Of a stretch of 64,000 bases of DNA, positions 1 to 12,055 are shown in pieces. The translations under genes and the position numbers were made by a program. Source of the DNA: Sympetrum striolatum (Eukaryota > Arthropoda > Insecta > Odonata > Libellulidae); contig OX388349.1 of assembly GCA_947579665.1 (NCBI GenBank), positions 26,506,459 to 26,570,458 on the forward strand. Reading direction: 5' to 3'. Position 1 is the first letter of the stretch, and each line of letters opens with the position of its first letter. The notes under the pieces are model-generated. The model was given only the letters and a program-made list of their open reading frames with translations. It searched no databases and had not been told where the DNA came from.

Positions 1-794
1 AACCGATCCAGAAGAGATCAATGCTAAACCCTATGTGAACCTAGAGGCACCATATTTTATTTTATAAACATTGTAAAATAATTCATGTATTCATAAAATA
101 TTCTAATTGATATGAAATACTTCCATTGGAGTACATGCTTTGAAATAACATTATACTGCTTCGCAAAATATAAGTGTAATAACATAAAATGCACGTGTTT
201 ACAATAACAGATGATGAATATATGTACAGTTTTATTAAGTAAAAAGAATTGAGCATATGCAAGAATTGAGTAATTGTAAAAATATTCTAATCAGTATTTA
301 AATAACCTTTAATAAGTACGTGGTAAAGTTTTATTTCTATTCATTTTATGTCGTTTGCATGTTATACAAAACGTGGTACTCTATCGTAGTCTTTCACCGA
401 AGTGGAATCATTTTACCTACAAAATATTTATCAAACTAACTAAAAACCCTTTTTGTCCGTGTATGAGTTCCAGTTATTGACTACGTTTTATACCTGTTAG
501 TGCCATTATTAAGCTCCATCCAAATTTAATTATTTGTGCCGTTGAAAGTTTATAAATTAATAGTAATAAAATACGTGGTTTACAAATAAATTATTTAGGC
601 ATAAAAAACTAGACGGTTTAAAGTTAGGCCATGCATTTATATTAACAGCAACCGACTTTTTCCTACGGCAGTTTCGCTGGCTAGATACGCGCTTATAGAT
701 GTTTCATCAATTCAGTACAGCATCCTAAGTGCCCGTGTGGGATATGAGTCGATTGGGTATATCTCTCTTGTGCGGCTACGATCCCTCCCTAATG
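1..794. other. AT-rich intergenic DNA
   Basis: I see no open frame of useful length, RNA gene or repeat in this stretch. It is AT-rich and full of stops in all frames. Confidence 0.6.
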
Positions 795-796
795 TA

Positions 797-873
797 CACT
801 CCTGGCCAAAATTAACGCAGCACCTCCCTAGCGATCCTTACGGCCGGTGCTGCGTTAATTTTGGCCAGGACTG
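797..873. mobile_element. 77-bp foldback MITE with TA target duplication (Tc1/mariner-like)
   Basis: Two 28-bp inverted repeats, 797-824 and 846-873, match at 27 of 28 positions (one C/G change at the third base). They face each other across only 21 bp. The outer ends read CACTCCTGGCCAAAATTAAC and its complement with CAG at the tip, and both sides are flanked by TA (795-796 and 874-875). TA duplication with ends of the CAGT..TGGCCAAAA kind is typical of Tc1/mariner-type elements. There is no room for a gene, so it depends on a transposase elsewhere. The flanking TA, the near-perfect arms and the tiny loop are seen directly; the superfamily is inferred. Confidence 0.75.
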
Positions 874-1202
874 TACTATTGGGCACAAAATATGGTGGCT
901 CTAATCCACCTCAAATCTAGACTCCGTCACGTACTGCGTTGTATTCGTGAGATGTTTAACATGCAATATAAATAATTACTGATTAGTGTGTTGGTCAAAC
1001 AGAATTATGCCTGGAATCAGGAAACAGAATTTTCCATACTCAGTTTTTGCTAGAAATGGAGTATTTTGAAGAATTTATTTCGTAAATTGGTTATCGTACT
1101 CCGATATAGATTACATCTGGTAAACCAAAATTTATCTTCCACATACAATGCTGAACAAGATAAGAGCACTCCGGAGATTCTAACTCTTGGTAAATATTAT
1201 AT

Positions 1203-1210
1203 ATATTTAG

Positions 1211-1264
<54 letters not shown>

Positions 1265-1272
1265 CTAAATAT
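1203..1272. repeat. (TA)n microsatellite with palindromic flanks
   Basis: A run of TA dinucleotides at 1215-1260 is bracketed by 14-bp arms, atatttagatatta (1203-1216) and its exact complement (1259-1272), so the whole tract can extrude as one hairpin. Short open frames crossing it (IYIYIY on both strands) are artefacts of the repeat. Confidence 0.9.
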
Positions 1273-1874
1273 GTTCTTCCACTTCTTACTCACTACTCTC
1301 CTGTATGGGCCGCATCTTCCGATTCTTACTTTTCCGTTAATTTCCCAATTGAGTCTATAATTTCTTTTTATTAGCTTTCTTTTTTTCAAATAGGTTCTCA
1401 TAGGTAAATGAGAAAGACTCATCTACTAAGTCATATTAATCTCTTTCCTATCAAAACCTTTGATACCTTCTCCGGCATTAACTTCCTATGTAATATTTTT
1501 AATAATAGATTGATTCCTCATTCCTTCATTCTCTCTTAAATATGCTGGTTCCAATAAAAACTCGCTTCTCTGATAACTTCTCTTTAAATACTTCAAATCT
1601 ATCAATAGTGAAACGCTCATTCTTTTTCGGAATATCTTCAATTTTCATCTGTTTGACTTCCAATAGAAACTTTGATCCTTTTTCTTTCCTTCTTAAATCG
1701 ATCCTCAATATGGTTGCAAGAGATTGATCCTTGTAATTCGTCTGATTTTATTTGTCTTATTAATTCAAGTAATTTTTTCTCTAATTTTCTTATATTTTAT
1801 GCATTATATCAACTTTGGGAAATGAAGTATTTACTTAACCCATACACTTAAACGAAGATTAAACTAGTGTTGGA
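1273..1874. other. Noncoding AT-rich DNA
   Basis: A pyrimidine-rich strand (ttctt/ctttc runs) dominates from about 1370 to 1700, giving mirror-image short open frames on both strands that do not look like protein. Nothing else is supported here. Confidence 0.5.
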
Positions 1875-1933
1875 AAATTGCGACGATGTCTTCCACCTTC
1901 CAATCGGTTCGAGTCCCAGTCACGTCGCAATTT
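1875..1933 (+). other. Hairpin with tRNA B-box-like core and T-run
   Basis: Perfect 11-bp arms, aaattgcgacg (1875-1885) and cgtcgcaattt (1923-1933), enclose a 37-nt loop containing GGTTCGAGTCC (1906-1916), a match to the internal B box of tRNA genes, and the right arm runs into seven T residues, as at a pol III terminator. The paired segment is too short for a tRNA and I find no A box or anticodon arm at the right spacing. It could be a decayed tRNA-like or SINE remnant, or one of the B-box-bearing sub-repeats seen in the Helitrons at 41 and 55 kb. Low confidence in function. Confidence 0.3.
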
Positions 1934-2099
1934 TTTTCTTCTCGTTTAATATTTATATAATTGCTTGATTTTTTTATCCTATTATTTTGATCTTCAACTG
2001 TGATTGGCCTCGTTCTTTGTGTTTATTCATTTTTAATACCTAAATGTTCAATATTTTGCGAATTAAATTTTTCCGTGTCACGTGAAGTCGTTGACCATA

Positions 2100-3060
2100 A
2101 GAGGAAAACATCAAGTCCTTCCGGTGCAGCGTGAGGATTCCTGAACTTAATCCGATTCATCAACTTCCTCCCAAACCACTCTTCTTCCATCTTCACTTAA
2201 AAACTTACAGCGTCGTTATCCCACCACGGAACCCACGCAGGAAACATCCATCTCCGGAAATCCCCTCTCATACTCTGCAAAGTGAGCGGTTTCTCTATCA
2301 ACATCTCAAAAGAAATAAAAAGGGATAGAAAAGGGATCACGTCTGGGAGAACTCTTCAAAGGACCGCCGAATCGCAGCTTTCCACGGGCGCCGAAAGATG
2401 TCTCCAGCGCTGCGAGATCGATCCCCCTCCACTCCCTAAACGCTCTGGTTGCAGAAGAGAAGTTCTCGGGAAGAGAGAGAGGAGTCTAGGGGATGAAAAG
2501 GTGGGATAAGGGGTTGAGGGAGATCCTCAGTAAAGGTTTTGTGTTTGGGGTCGTAGTTTGACCCCCCACCCCAAGGTGCTGAGACGTCGCTTCGGAGGCC
2601 CCCGTAACGCAGTCCGCGGCGAACCGCTCTTGGGTGCACACCTGCTTTCCACGGCTCCCGATGATAAGCAGAGAGTAGATCGTTTATGTGGTGGAGGAAC
2701 TGTTATCTCGGGGAGGATAACGTCTCCCTTTATTCCTTCAAGGAATGTAGAGAAATACTATTCCGGTCGCGAAAAGGAAGGAGTCCTTGTCGGGTTTTTT
2801 TCCGGAAGGCATGTTGTGGCTCTGCTCACTTATTGCCTTTCTTAAGTGATACTGACTGTCGCTCTGGATGTCTTGGTGTTTCCATTTCAGCTCTAAGCGC
2901 CACGCCGAGTTCTTTTGCGGAGAGAAAATTCTGCGAGATATTTACGGGCAGGTGTTTACGTTTCATGAGGTCAGTTGTGCGAGCGGGTTCGAGTGAGGAA
3001 AAAAAAGTTCGACGAATTGAAAGATTGTGATTTAGTTTATCGAGCAAAGATATTGCTGTG
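2100..3060. other. GC-richer patch without recognisable gene
   Basis: Roughly 2100-3060 is clearly richer in G and C than its surroundings and carries overlapping short open frames on both strands (for example 2558-2845 and 2686-3030 plus, 2436-2639 minus). None has a recognisable domain, and the competing frames show no consistent coding bias. It could be an untranslated or promoter-proximal segment of a gene outside the window, but nothing proves this. Confidence 0.25.
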
Positions 3061-3162
3061 GTGAATGTGAGGCTGGATCTTCCAGTCTTCTACTACACTG
3101 ATACCTTGGAATGACAAAAAAATTCCTATCTTCGAAAAAAACTTAAAGCCTAGATCATTTAC

Positions 3163-3225
3163 GTTGAAAGAAAAAACTTCGTAAATTCCACAATGAGTGA
3201 GACTTACGATGTTTTTTCTTTCAAC
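3163..3225. repeat. 22-bp inverted repeat (hairpin)
   Basis: The arm at 3163-3184 (gttgaaagaaaaaacttcgt, then aa) is matched by its complement at 3204-3225 with a single mismatch, separated by 19 bp. The words tagatcatttacg occur just left of the hairpin and again about 115 bp to the right, suggesting a small degraded mobile sequence. No target duplication is evident. Confidence 0.6.
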
Positions 3226-4110
3226 CTAAGATGTCGTTCCTCGAAGTACAGTCAGGACATATCGATTATAGATCATTTACGAAGATGTAAATATTTCCGT
3301 CGTAAGAAAGCAAACTTTACGAAAATAAGTTGCTATTTTGTATTACCTGTTGTTTTCCACCGTTATATAAACACTTTAGATCTGAAATTCAATAATAATT
3401 ATTATACCTTAATTTTAATATATTAATTTTTATATTCGTTCATACTTTATTGTAGTTATGAAATGACTTTTTAACCGTACTATTTATACGTTTTATTATT
3501 TCAGTTTGGGCGTTTTGAATCCACTAATGTCTTTAATTTAATTTAGTAAGTCAAATAATCTAAAAGTTAATGACAACCATAGCTAAGCTTTTGAAAAAAT
3601 ACTCATAGAATCCAAAATATTAAAGATTTAGAAATCTGTATCGCACTTGGTTCGGCTCCTTCTGTTATAAATTTTTCCTTTAAAATTGCTTTATTCTAGC
3701 TTCAATCTGCACCCCAGCAAATTAGGGATGGTTAAATACGTATTTAGGTGTGTCATCAAGTTCTAAACATTTACTCACCCCTAATTACTTCACATTCACG
3801 GGGGAGAATCACTTTTAGACATTTACGAGACAGGTTTTGTAGAAATTTAGCACCATGAATCGATCACTACTGCGAAACTCATCGTATTTTTTTATTAGTT
3901 CAGTACCCAACCGCATCGATTTCAGGAGGGAATGGATACACAAGTAGAGGTTCACTGAAAAAGAGTGTCTTGGAAGAGTTCGTTGCCATGATTGAGTTGT
4001 TTGCTGTTGCTGCTTAGCGGCTGCAGGGAAGTACAGTCTATGGAGACTGGAAAGAACTGGACACTGTTCGGCCATGATCCAGCAGGGATGAGCCATCCAC
4101 AGCATGACTT
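3226..4110. other. Noncoding AT-rich DNA
   Basis: No convincing coding or structural signal. A short open frame at 3193-3426 overlaps the hairpin above and has no recognisable features. Confidence 0.5.
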
Positions 4111-4122
4111 GAAGAAGGCCAC

Positions 4123-4842
4123 GTGGTGGAGATCCGCTGCGGCGATTGTCCGTCCATCTGCCGGACGAAGCGCGGACTCGCGAATCACCGCATTCGTCAT
4201 CGCCGTGCTGCCCCTTTCCCCGAACACGATCTCGTGCTATACCCTGAAATCATTCAGAACCTTTTCCCAGAGTGCCCCTCTTCCCAACCTGGCGATGACC
4301 CTTAGACCGTACCGCAGGAGCCGTCGATTGGCAACCTCGTCGCCATGGAACCAGTCGACCCCATCTGTCCAACCGAGAACGCCCGCTCACAGAGCTAAAG
4401 AGAGAGCGGAAGGCGAAGCTGGCAGCAATCGTAGGTTACTGGGAGAACTTAGTGATGGTGGTCGACGGCTACACCGGAGACATGGAAGCAACGAGGAGTG
4501 CGGAGCCTGCAGCAGAGAACAGGAAGGACCGTGACGTTGGCCTGCCGAGGACCAGGAGGGATCGGCCTTCTACTGCCCCACGCCGGGTTGTCTTTGACAT
4601 CGAAGCCGCAGCGAAGATACTGCGCCTCTATCGAAGCAACCCCAGGAAAACGAAACATACCATAATGAAGGTTGAATCGCCTTACTGCGTGATAACTCTC
4701 ACGAATAATTCCGCGCTTATTTTGAGCGTTTTTATGAGGAATCTCAGTACGAGCCTCCTGAAGCATCTTTTCCGCGGGGGATCTAGCGAAGAGGGTACGA
4801 ATTCGTCGAAAACGGTCCCGGGTCTATTATGGAAGACCCTGT
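4123..4842 (+). pseudogene. N-terminal remnant of a non-LTR retrotransposon ORF (R2/NeSL-like)
   Basis: Two overlapping plus-strand frames in a GC-rich island read as one broken protein. The first (4123-4305) contains IRCGDCPSICRTKRGLANHR followed by IRH, a C-x2-C ... GL-x2-H-x4-H zinc-finger pattern of the kind found at the N terminus of R2/NeSL-clade ORFs. The second, shifted frame, open from about 4302 to 4842, gives a lysine/arginine-rich stretch (RPLTELKRERKAKLAA) and then AAKILRLYRSNPRKTKHTIM and KVESPYC, which resembles the linker before the reverse transcriptase in that clade. No RT motifs follow before the stop at 4842-4844, so the element is truncated and frameshifted. Family assignment is from memory of motifs and tentative; an unrelated zinc-finger gene fragment is the alternative. 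Confidence 0.4.
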
Positions 4843-4849
4843 GACGCAA

Positions 4850-7800
4850 TGGTCGAAACACCAGAAAAAGAAACAATGCTGAACATGTTAGTAATCTATA
4901 GAACTTTTACAGCCTATTCGTTTCATTTATTTCAATGGTGTTGAAAGATCCAGTTCAAACACGAACTGTACAATGTAAAAAATGGAGAAATAACTCTGAA
5001 ATATTAAAATTACATATTTTTAATGTTGATTTGAAAGGTAAATGGTATTAATGAAAACATTGTCCTATAATGGTAAGGAAAGAGAAAATAAAAAACGGTT
5101 TAGATATTCAGCATGTACCAACATTTAATACAGTACGAAAATATAATAAATTATTATGTTATTTCGGTAAAAGAATCAAATTTCAAGCAAAAAAATACAA
5201 GCGGTTACATACATTTACTTCCATCATCTGCTTCCTAAGTCTTTACAGAAAATGATAATTTCAACTTCACTTTTCTTGAGGGATGGGTGAGGTAGCCTAT
5301 TAGCTACTATTTGGCACCTTTAACGTTGTGCAAAATTAGGAATCTGCTGCTTCTTTAGCTTATGTTATGTAAGAGAACACCCTATATGATAGAGAGCAAA
5401 ATTTCTGTTCGAGGAAATATCCGAAAGAACGCTTCTGAAGATGCCACACAATCACACCCACGCCCACCATTGATGTGTGACATTACTTCGGTTGCCTGTT
5501 CTTTTCCTTTTCTACGCTCTGTTATATCCCTTCTCATTATAAAAAAAAGATGGGTTGGATGGAGGAAGAGATTTTTAGTCTTAATCTCAACAAAATAAAG
5601 AAGATTATTATTATTATAAACGGCAGAAAGGAAATTTCGACAAACGTATTGCCAGGGGGCTAATTCAGTTAGCGTTCTAAGATTTAGTATAATTCTGAAT
5701 ACTAATTTGCGCTAGTGCCGCAGTATTAAAAAATGAACAATTGCTTATTTCCACATAAAATAAGCAATGAGGATCCAGTGGAATTATTGTTCTCTTTAAC
5801 TTTCGTTTTTTTATTATTCATACATTTACTTTTTACTTTGCTTATCAGGAAATTAGGTGGACTGCAATTATCCTCCTGCATTTTCAGGGCATACCATATT
5901 GTTCGCAAAATTAAGGGTAATTAATTTTAATTGGAACAACATAATTACCATTTGACAGCATAAGACAACATCAGACCGCATAAGAACTTATCACTCTCTA
6001 ACTAAGTGAGGTTTAGCTTATTTTCAAATAGTTTAGCATCGGATCGAGAAAAACGAATTCAATCATCAGCAAAAGTTTTCAGATGAGTCCTTTCCATTTA
6101 TACCCACTTGAAGTTATAAAATCTTCTGTAAAAATTTATATTAATGAGTGTATTTAATTTAAGTGTGTGATAAAAAGGCCGCAAATGGTTCAAATTTGTT
6201 TGGTTTTCACACTCACAACACTGATGTCCTTCATAAAAAATATTTTTGTACGGTTCTTTGTGTTGTTTCAAGGTTAGTTGTAGGAGTTGTCAAATAAAAA
6301 TTAATCGTCAAATAAAGACGCGGCATATATTAGTGCTCGGAAGTAAGAACTTTGCAGAAAGATCAAAGGTATTATAAATTGAGGATTGCAATAAGTGTTT
6401 CATTTTATAATAGTTTCACAAAAAATCGTAATCATCCTAAAGCTTTTTCACTCAGGAGGAATTTGATACTTATAGGTTTCTTTTTATGACTGTACATAAT
6501 ATAATAATTAATTAGCAGAAAGAGAAAGCTTTTGGAGATTGAGGCAAATGAAAAAACATAGTGAAGAAGAGAATCGTTGTACTTTTTCCGCAGTGTCCAT
6601 AAAAAACAAATTATATTTGTGCATTATAGTGATTTTTTTATAATTTGTTTTTAATAAACATCGTGGCATCGTACTACGATTCTATTCTTAATTTTGATCT
6701 ATTTCCATAAAATATCGGCAGTGACTGTGGATTTAAAAAACCTAGAAAAGAAAAAATGGTTTTGATGCGTTTAAGAATTCTGAGTCTGCAATTAGGAAAG
6801 AAGTAATCCTTGAAAGCACTGGATTGGACAATATAAAACATTTGGAAAACCTGAATAACCAAGTAACCACCGAAATTAGAATTTAAAGAGAAAGAGAGAG
6901 AAAATGATCAATAAGAAATATTTAAAGAAATGTCTCAAGAGATGCTCAGTAGAATTGCTCATTAATTCTATAAATATATACAGATAAAAAAGTTTTTTAT
7001 ATCACAAGAAATAAATAATACTCCATACGGTATATAATTAAATATAGGTCAATTAACTTGGCCGTATTTACATACCGGGAGTTGTTCGGTAAAAATTGAT
7101 ACAAAGTCTGAGAGTTGATATTCTCAGTTTTTCTTTTTTACATATTTTCCTCTAATTTTGCCTTGCTTCACTCGACAAAGCCATAGATTCATTTTTGCCT
7201 ATATTGTACAAATCAAAGTTCAAAAAAATGGGATGAAAGATCTTTGAAAGTATAAGTATCCTTTTTCTAAAATCAGCTCCTAATCGATTCTCATATAATA
7301 GCAGTGGCTCTTGGGCAAATATACGGGGTGGATACCTTCCACCGCCTCCTGAAGAAGATGGAGAAAGGAGAACGTGGGCATTAATATCAGACATCAAGAG
7401 ACCGCGTCTCTGAAGAAGTGATCTTCTGAGTCGGGAACAATTAACAAGCTGCGATTTCTCAAAAGGAAGGAAATGACGTGGCATTCTCTGGGCGTGGCAA
7501 AGTTTGTTCTTCGAGAGGTTCCGTAATTAAAGTCTGAAATGGATTTAACAAGGGTCTGTTAGTGGACAGAGGCTGAAAAGCTGATCTCTTTTGTTAACCG
7601 AGGAGGTGGAATTGAAATTAAAAGGGATGAGGGTGACTAGAATGATGTATATAAGGATGAGGGAGACTAGAATGATGACTTTTTAAGGGGAAATTGGTGT
7701 TTGCGATAGTAGGTGAGGTGGAATATATAAGATCCTGATTACAATTAAATTAATCCCCACCGGTATGAATACAAATCCTGATGAATAATATATAGCTTCA

Positions 7801-9406
7801 ACTGTTTTTGTCAGAGGTGAGGAACATTCGGCTTTTTTTCTAAATCTTATTCGTGTACTTAAATATGTATTAAGACTCTTTACCGCTTTAATATTTAATA
7901 AACGTAAACATCTGAAGATATTCTACCAAGGTTTTTCTCATGAATGCATTCGTATCCCTATAGATACCTTTTTTCATTTCATTTTGCCCATGGATTGTAA
8001 GAATTACAAGGACGTCATTTGGATGATTACTTTGACGGTGACTTAGAAGACTGTCAGCGCACATTTTAAAGGCATTTTCCTCTATGAAGTAACTTCACAA
8101 AATGGGTGCACTCCATATTTATTCACCGTTTTCCGATCCCTTTTATATTCTTTACAAGTGTGGATCACCCGGAGTTGGCGCATGAGTCGGAGGATCTGCC
8201 AGATCTCACTTTGGTCCCAATAAATTCTTTTCTCCTTTGTTTGCCTCCATATCTTCCGACTTATCTTCCTCCACCCAGGGCTCCTCCCTTGGAAAACAGA
8301 AACATTCATCTTTAGTTTGTTCTCCGCGGTACGAGATGCTTCAATTGTTTGCCCCCCCACCACCTCAAGAACAACACGTTTCGGTTTCCAGGAAATATTA
8401 GGGTTAAAGAGTTTTCGTAACGTGATGTCAATATTATGAAACATTTATAAATATTCACCATCTTGAGTGTTATAACATGGCGAGGCGGGCTGTAAAAGAA
8501 CGAGTTATTCCAACGAATAATTTGCATTCATATCCTGTGCGGTCGATAAGTTATTAAGGGACGACTGTTGGGGATGATAGTGTTTCTCACCCTTTTTACA
8601 ATTAGGGGAAGTTATATTAAATTTATTTATATCTTTTGGGCTATCAAAAACCCTTTGAACTACAGCTTAGTAGTACTTCTCCATTGGTTTTTCGTGAATG
8701 TCACTCATGATATCATAGAAAATTTGGAAATCAGGTATGGATTATTATGGAGAAATCTATTTTTCATAAAGTGATAAATCCAGGACTAGATCAATTTAAA
8801 GCCTTTTCGACAATTAATAACAACATAATGCACATTTTAAAATTTTCAAAAGCTCGTGATACTGGGACAGCTAACATGCAACTCTGAGTGAAGTTTTGTT
8901 ATCGTAATATACCACCATTTAGTTTTGAAGTAGAATTTATTATATCGCAAAAATGCCGTAACTCGTGAAAAGTGCCTTTTCCATATTTTGGTTTAAATAA
9001 TTCCTTATGGTCAATTAGTTCTAAATCTGTGGCAGCGATGAATTATCACTGAAAGGTTATAAAGTTAATTTTAGTTTGGTGTCAAAACAAATTAAATACT
9101 TAGTGAATGAAGTTTGTAAAAAATTACAAAGTTCAGGGTAATATAATTAATAATCCGATAATTGTTATAGAATGTATTTGAATAACATTCATAAAATTTT
9201 GAAGCTGAAGAATGAGAAAAATATTTTCCATGTTGATTTCATTTCATGAGTGACATTTGTCTGTATATTTTTGCTTATAATACAAAGACTAATCATTTTC
9301 AGTTTTTGATTACTTCGCAGCAGTATTTCAGTAAGGCTAGAGGTATTAATATTCAGTCATTTATATAAGTCTGTGGGCGAGTTATATTACTACTCCAACA
9401 TCAAAC
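4850..9406. other. Long noncoding AT-rich interval
   Basis: About 4.5 kb with no supportable gene. Small items inside: an 11-bp hairpin at 5740-5768, a short (ATT)n run near 5602-5616, a two-copy 23-bp direct repeat (ggatgaggg-gactagaatgatg) starting near 7625 and 7655, and GC-richer patches near 7300-7640 and 8150-8360 whose short open frames (for example 7152-7484 minus) match nothing I know. Confidence 0.5.
5740..5768. repeat. 11-bp perfect hairpin
   Basis: attgcttattt (5740-5750) and aaataagcaat (5758-5768) are exact complements across a 7-nt loop. No T-run or promoter signal accompanies it, so no function is claimed. Confidence 0.6.
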
Positions 9407-9411
9407 CGTGG

Positions 9412-10151
9412 CACAGTGGGCTAGAATCGAAAAAACCTGGACAAGGGGCTAAAAATGTATTTTTTGTGTGCAGTTATTGAAACTTGGCATAGTTATTGCA
9501 AAATGATTGAATTTTATGTTCCCGCTTGTCGTTTTTTTAATTTTTAGGCGTCAAATAGATACAGGGCGTCAAACTTGAGAAATGTTCACGAAAACGGGAA
9601 GTTTCGGATTTTTCGGAAAAACGTTCAAGTTCGTTTATATATAGTTGCTTTTGAGAGAAGCTGTTGGAAAAAGCAACACAACAGTAATCTAGAATTACTC
9701 TTTGTCTTGCAATTCGCTGAATATTTCATGCTCTAAGATGGTTCTTTGGTTATTTAAAGCAACAAAATGGCGGACACCTTTTACGGACAAATTTCGAGAT
9801 AAAGTAAGGAAATCAACTAGGTAAACAGCGATGGACTATCAAGTCTCTTATACCACATCAATCTACAAGGCCTCTAGATATGGAATCTGAAGAGACTGTT
9901 TCATTTCACCTGCTACCCTGTGATTGCGGTGGACTTTTCCTAAGCGCTGCGCGGTCCGGCTGGTCGCCGTAGAATACCCAAATCCGGTTTCGGTGTCTTT
10001 TTGGTTAGGTTGAGTCGAAAATTTTGCTTCTTTTATGTTTAATTCTGGCAAACCATATTAAAAACTTATTTTAATACACTTTAAGATATGAGTTTGAGAC
10101 CATTACTTCAGATAATAAATGCGGAATTGAGAAATTTTGGCACATTAGAGA
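9412..10151. repeat. Left long inverted repeat of the Transib element
   Basis: This arm pairs with 12056-12794. By eye, the outer 240 bp differ from the right arm at about eight positions. Both arms carry the same 62-codon open frame with identical translation (9863-10051 minus; 12155-12343 plus). The inner limit is near gagaaattttggcacattag (10130-10149). The near-identity contrasts with the many lesions in the transposase between the arms. Confidence 0.9.
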
Positions 10152-10826
10152 CATTGGTCTATATTATATTTTTACCAGTAAAAATAACTCTGGCGAACTA
10201 TATATTTTCTATGCTGGTATAAAATACTGTTAAAGGAATTAAGCAATCTTCTCATCTGCCAATTTTGCCGGCCCTTATTTTATGGGCCCTGAGTTAAGTA
10301 CGGATTACGGCACTCTAGTGCAATGCCAACATCCGTACGCATCCGCCCCTTTGCTAGGGCTATTGGGCACGTGCCTTCGGGGTTCTTAGGAAAGAGAAAA
10401 TATTTTGGAAGTTTCTGTTTTAGTCTTTCTTTGGAGGCAAAAAGTTAGTTTCTTGTGCTTTTGGTTTTCGGCTATCCTGCCACAGTATTTTGGCTTCAAG
10501 AGAATCCACGAGATACAACCTCGATCCGTTTGTCCTGAGGCTCTTATTTGGAAATCTCTAGCTGATCCATCACATAAGGTATGAGTAATTTATTAAAATA
10601 AGAAAAATATGGGTAAATGGCGTCTAAATAAGATTTTTAGAAAATTTGATATTTTTTTACCAAGAGTGATAGGAATCTTAAATGTCTTTATGCCGAAATT
10701 GCTATCTAAGTAGTGAATTGGGTACTTTTCATCATTCAACAGGGAGAATTTAGCAACAGATCCTTATTTATTTCCGTTTTTTTAATATTCTTTTACTTGA
10801 AGTTTATTGAAACATAGGATTGTCTT

Positions 10827-11769
10827 TTGCGAAATGCATTTTTCCGAAATTACTCGATTGGTGATTCATCAAGTAATTATAAAAGTGAAGGACACCAAAT
10901 CAATATTGGATTGAAAGAATCATTTGCTGAATTTTTTGATTCGCAAGTTGAACTTGAAAGATTAAACTCTGGTGTGAATGATTCTCTTATGCACTGCCTT
11001 GCTCCATATCCAGAAGGGATTTCCGTTTCAAAAGAGACTTGCGAGGTGAATTTACAATCTCTGCTAGCACATACAGCGTCAAGAGTTGTTGCTTCAATAT
11101 CAACAATACAAGCTTCAAAGCGTAAAATCAAATGCTCTCTAACCTACAAATATGGTTTCTATGGAAGCTCTGGCCATTCACTGTATAAGCAAGGATGGCA
11201 ACAAGAGGGAAAATTGTACGAGTTATTATTCGTGAGATCTCTCGTTCCTCTCCGTTTAGTCAACGATAATACAGGTAAATAGCACTAATTCAGGGTTTTA
11301 CTCAAACATAAACTTAAAAGAAAGAAAAACTTTCATCTAGTCATTTCAATAATTTTTGTTATTATATTAAATTAAGGTAAAATAATATGGCCAAATCCTT
11401 GGCCATCCTCAACATGTTTTGGCAGCCAATTCGCCTTCAATGGAAGAAGGAGACGAAGAGCATTCCGAAGATGGAATAAATTTTCCATTTTTTCAAGCTA
11501 CTGATGGGATGGGACTGCCTGTCTCTACGTAAATTTGTATCATTGGTACTATATGCCTCCAACAGAACATACAATACTTGTTCACGGAACAGGAATATCA
11601 AAAGATGCGATTCTTCAGATGGGAGAGCTATGAGAAGAAGCCATGGAAGCTAGAAACAAAGATATCAGGAGGTTTCGGGTAAGATTCACGCGGAAACACT
11701 CGAGAATAACCACTAATGAGGATTTAATAAAAAGACTGCTGGTAACATCAAATGCCAGGTTTACCATGT
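10827..11769 (+). pseudogene. Decayed Transib transposase (RAG1-like DDE recombinase)
   Basis: Segment 1 (10827-11274) ends ...KYGFYGSSGHSLYKQ, the region that carries the first catalytic Asp in Transib/RAG1-like recombinases. The residue expected to be Asp in the F-D-G motif is Tyr here (codon tat at 11160-11162). It is followed by a plausible donor (acag|gtaaat at 11275) and an acceptor AG at 11375-11376. Segment 2 (11377 onward) reads IIWPNPWPSSTCF and, after a +1/-1 shift, WQPIRLQWKKET before a stop. A large central block, where the second Asp and the zinc-binding domain should be, is missing. Segment 3 (about 11550-11769) reads MPPTEHTILVHG..., then QMGEL-stop-EEAMEARNKDIRRFR, the C-terminal catalytic-Glu region. 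There are at least one in-frame stop, a frameshift, a deletion and a catalytic substitution, so it is inactive. The apparent start at 10827 is TTG and has no meaning. Confidence 0.85.
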
Positions 11770-12055
11770 AAGGCACATTGAAATCCAAGAAGAAAAGGAT
11801 CCTAACAACAGAGTTAAGAAATCTCATCATCGACGACCGAGAGAGTGAGTTATTTGAATCCGAGGATTCAGATGAAGAATATTCTGACGACTGAGTGGGA
11901 GGAACTGAGTGGAAGGTAATGAAATACTTTAATTACAATTAATAATTGAGATGTAAGCAGCCATTCCTACAATTAAGGTAATATGTGTAAAATTTACAGG
12001 AATATTAACAATTTTAAGAGTTTTTATACGTATTAAACAAACTAACAAACAATTT

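Noticed and set aside
1066..1422. Open frames on both strands with IYIYIY runs
   Set aside because: They exist only because they cross the (TA)n repeat.
2131..3047. Host coding exons in the GC-richer patch
   Set aside because: Overlapping short frames on both strands, no recognisable domain, no convincing splice-site pairing.
7625..7677. Start of a tandem array (ggatgaggg-gactagaatgatg twice)
   Set aside because: Only two copies; a simple local duplication.
9863..10051. 62-codon open frame present identically at 9863-10051 (minus) and 12155-12343 (plus)
   Set aside because: Identity follows from the long inverted repeats; no domain or start context supports a gene.
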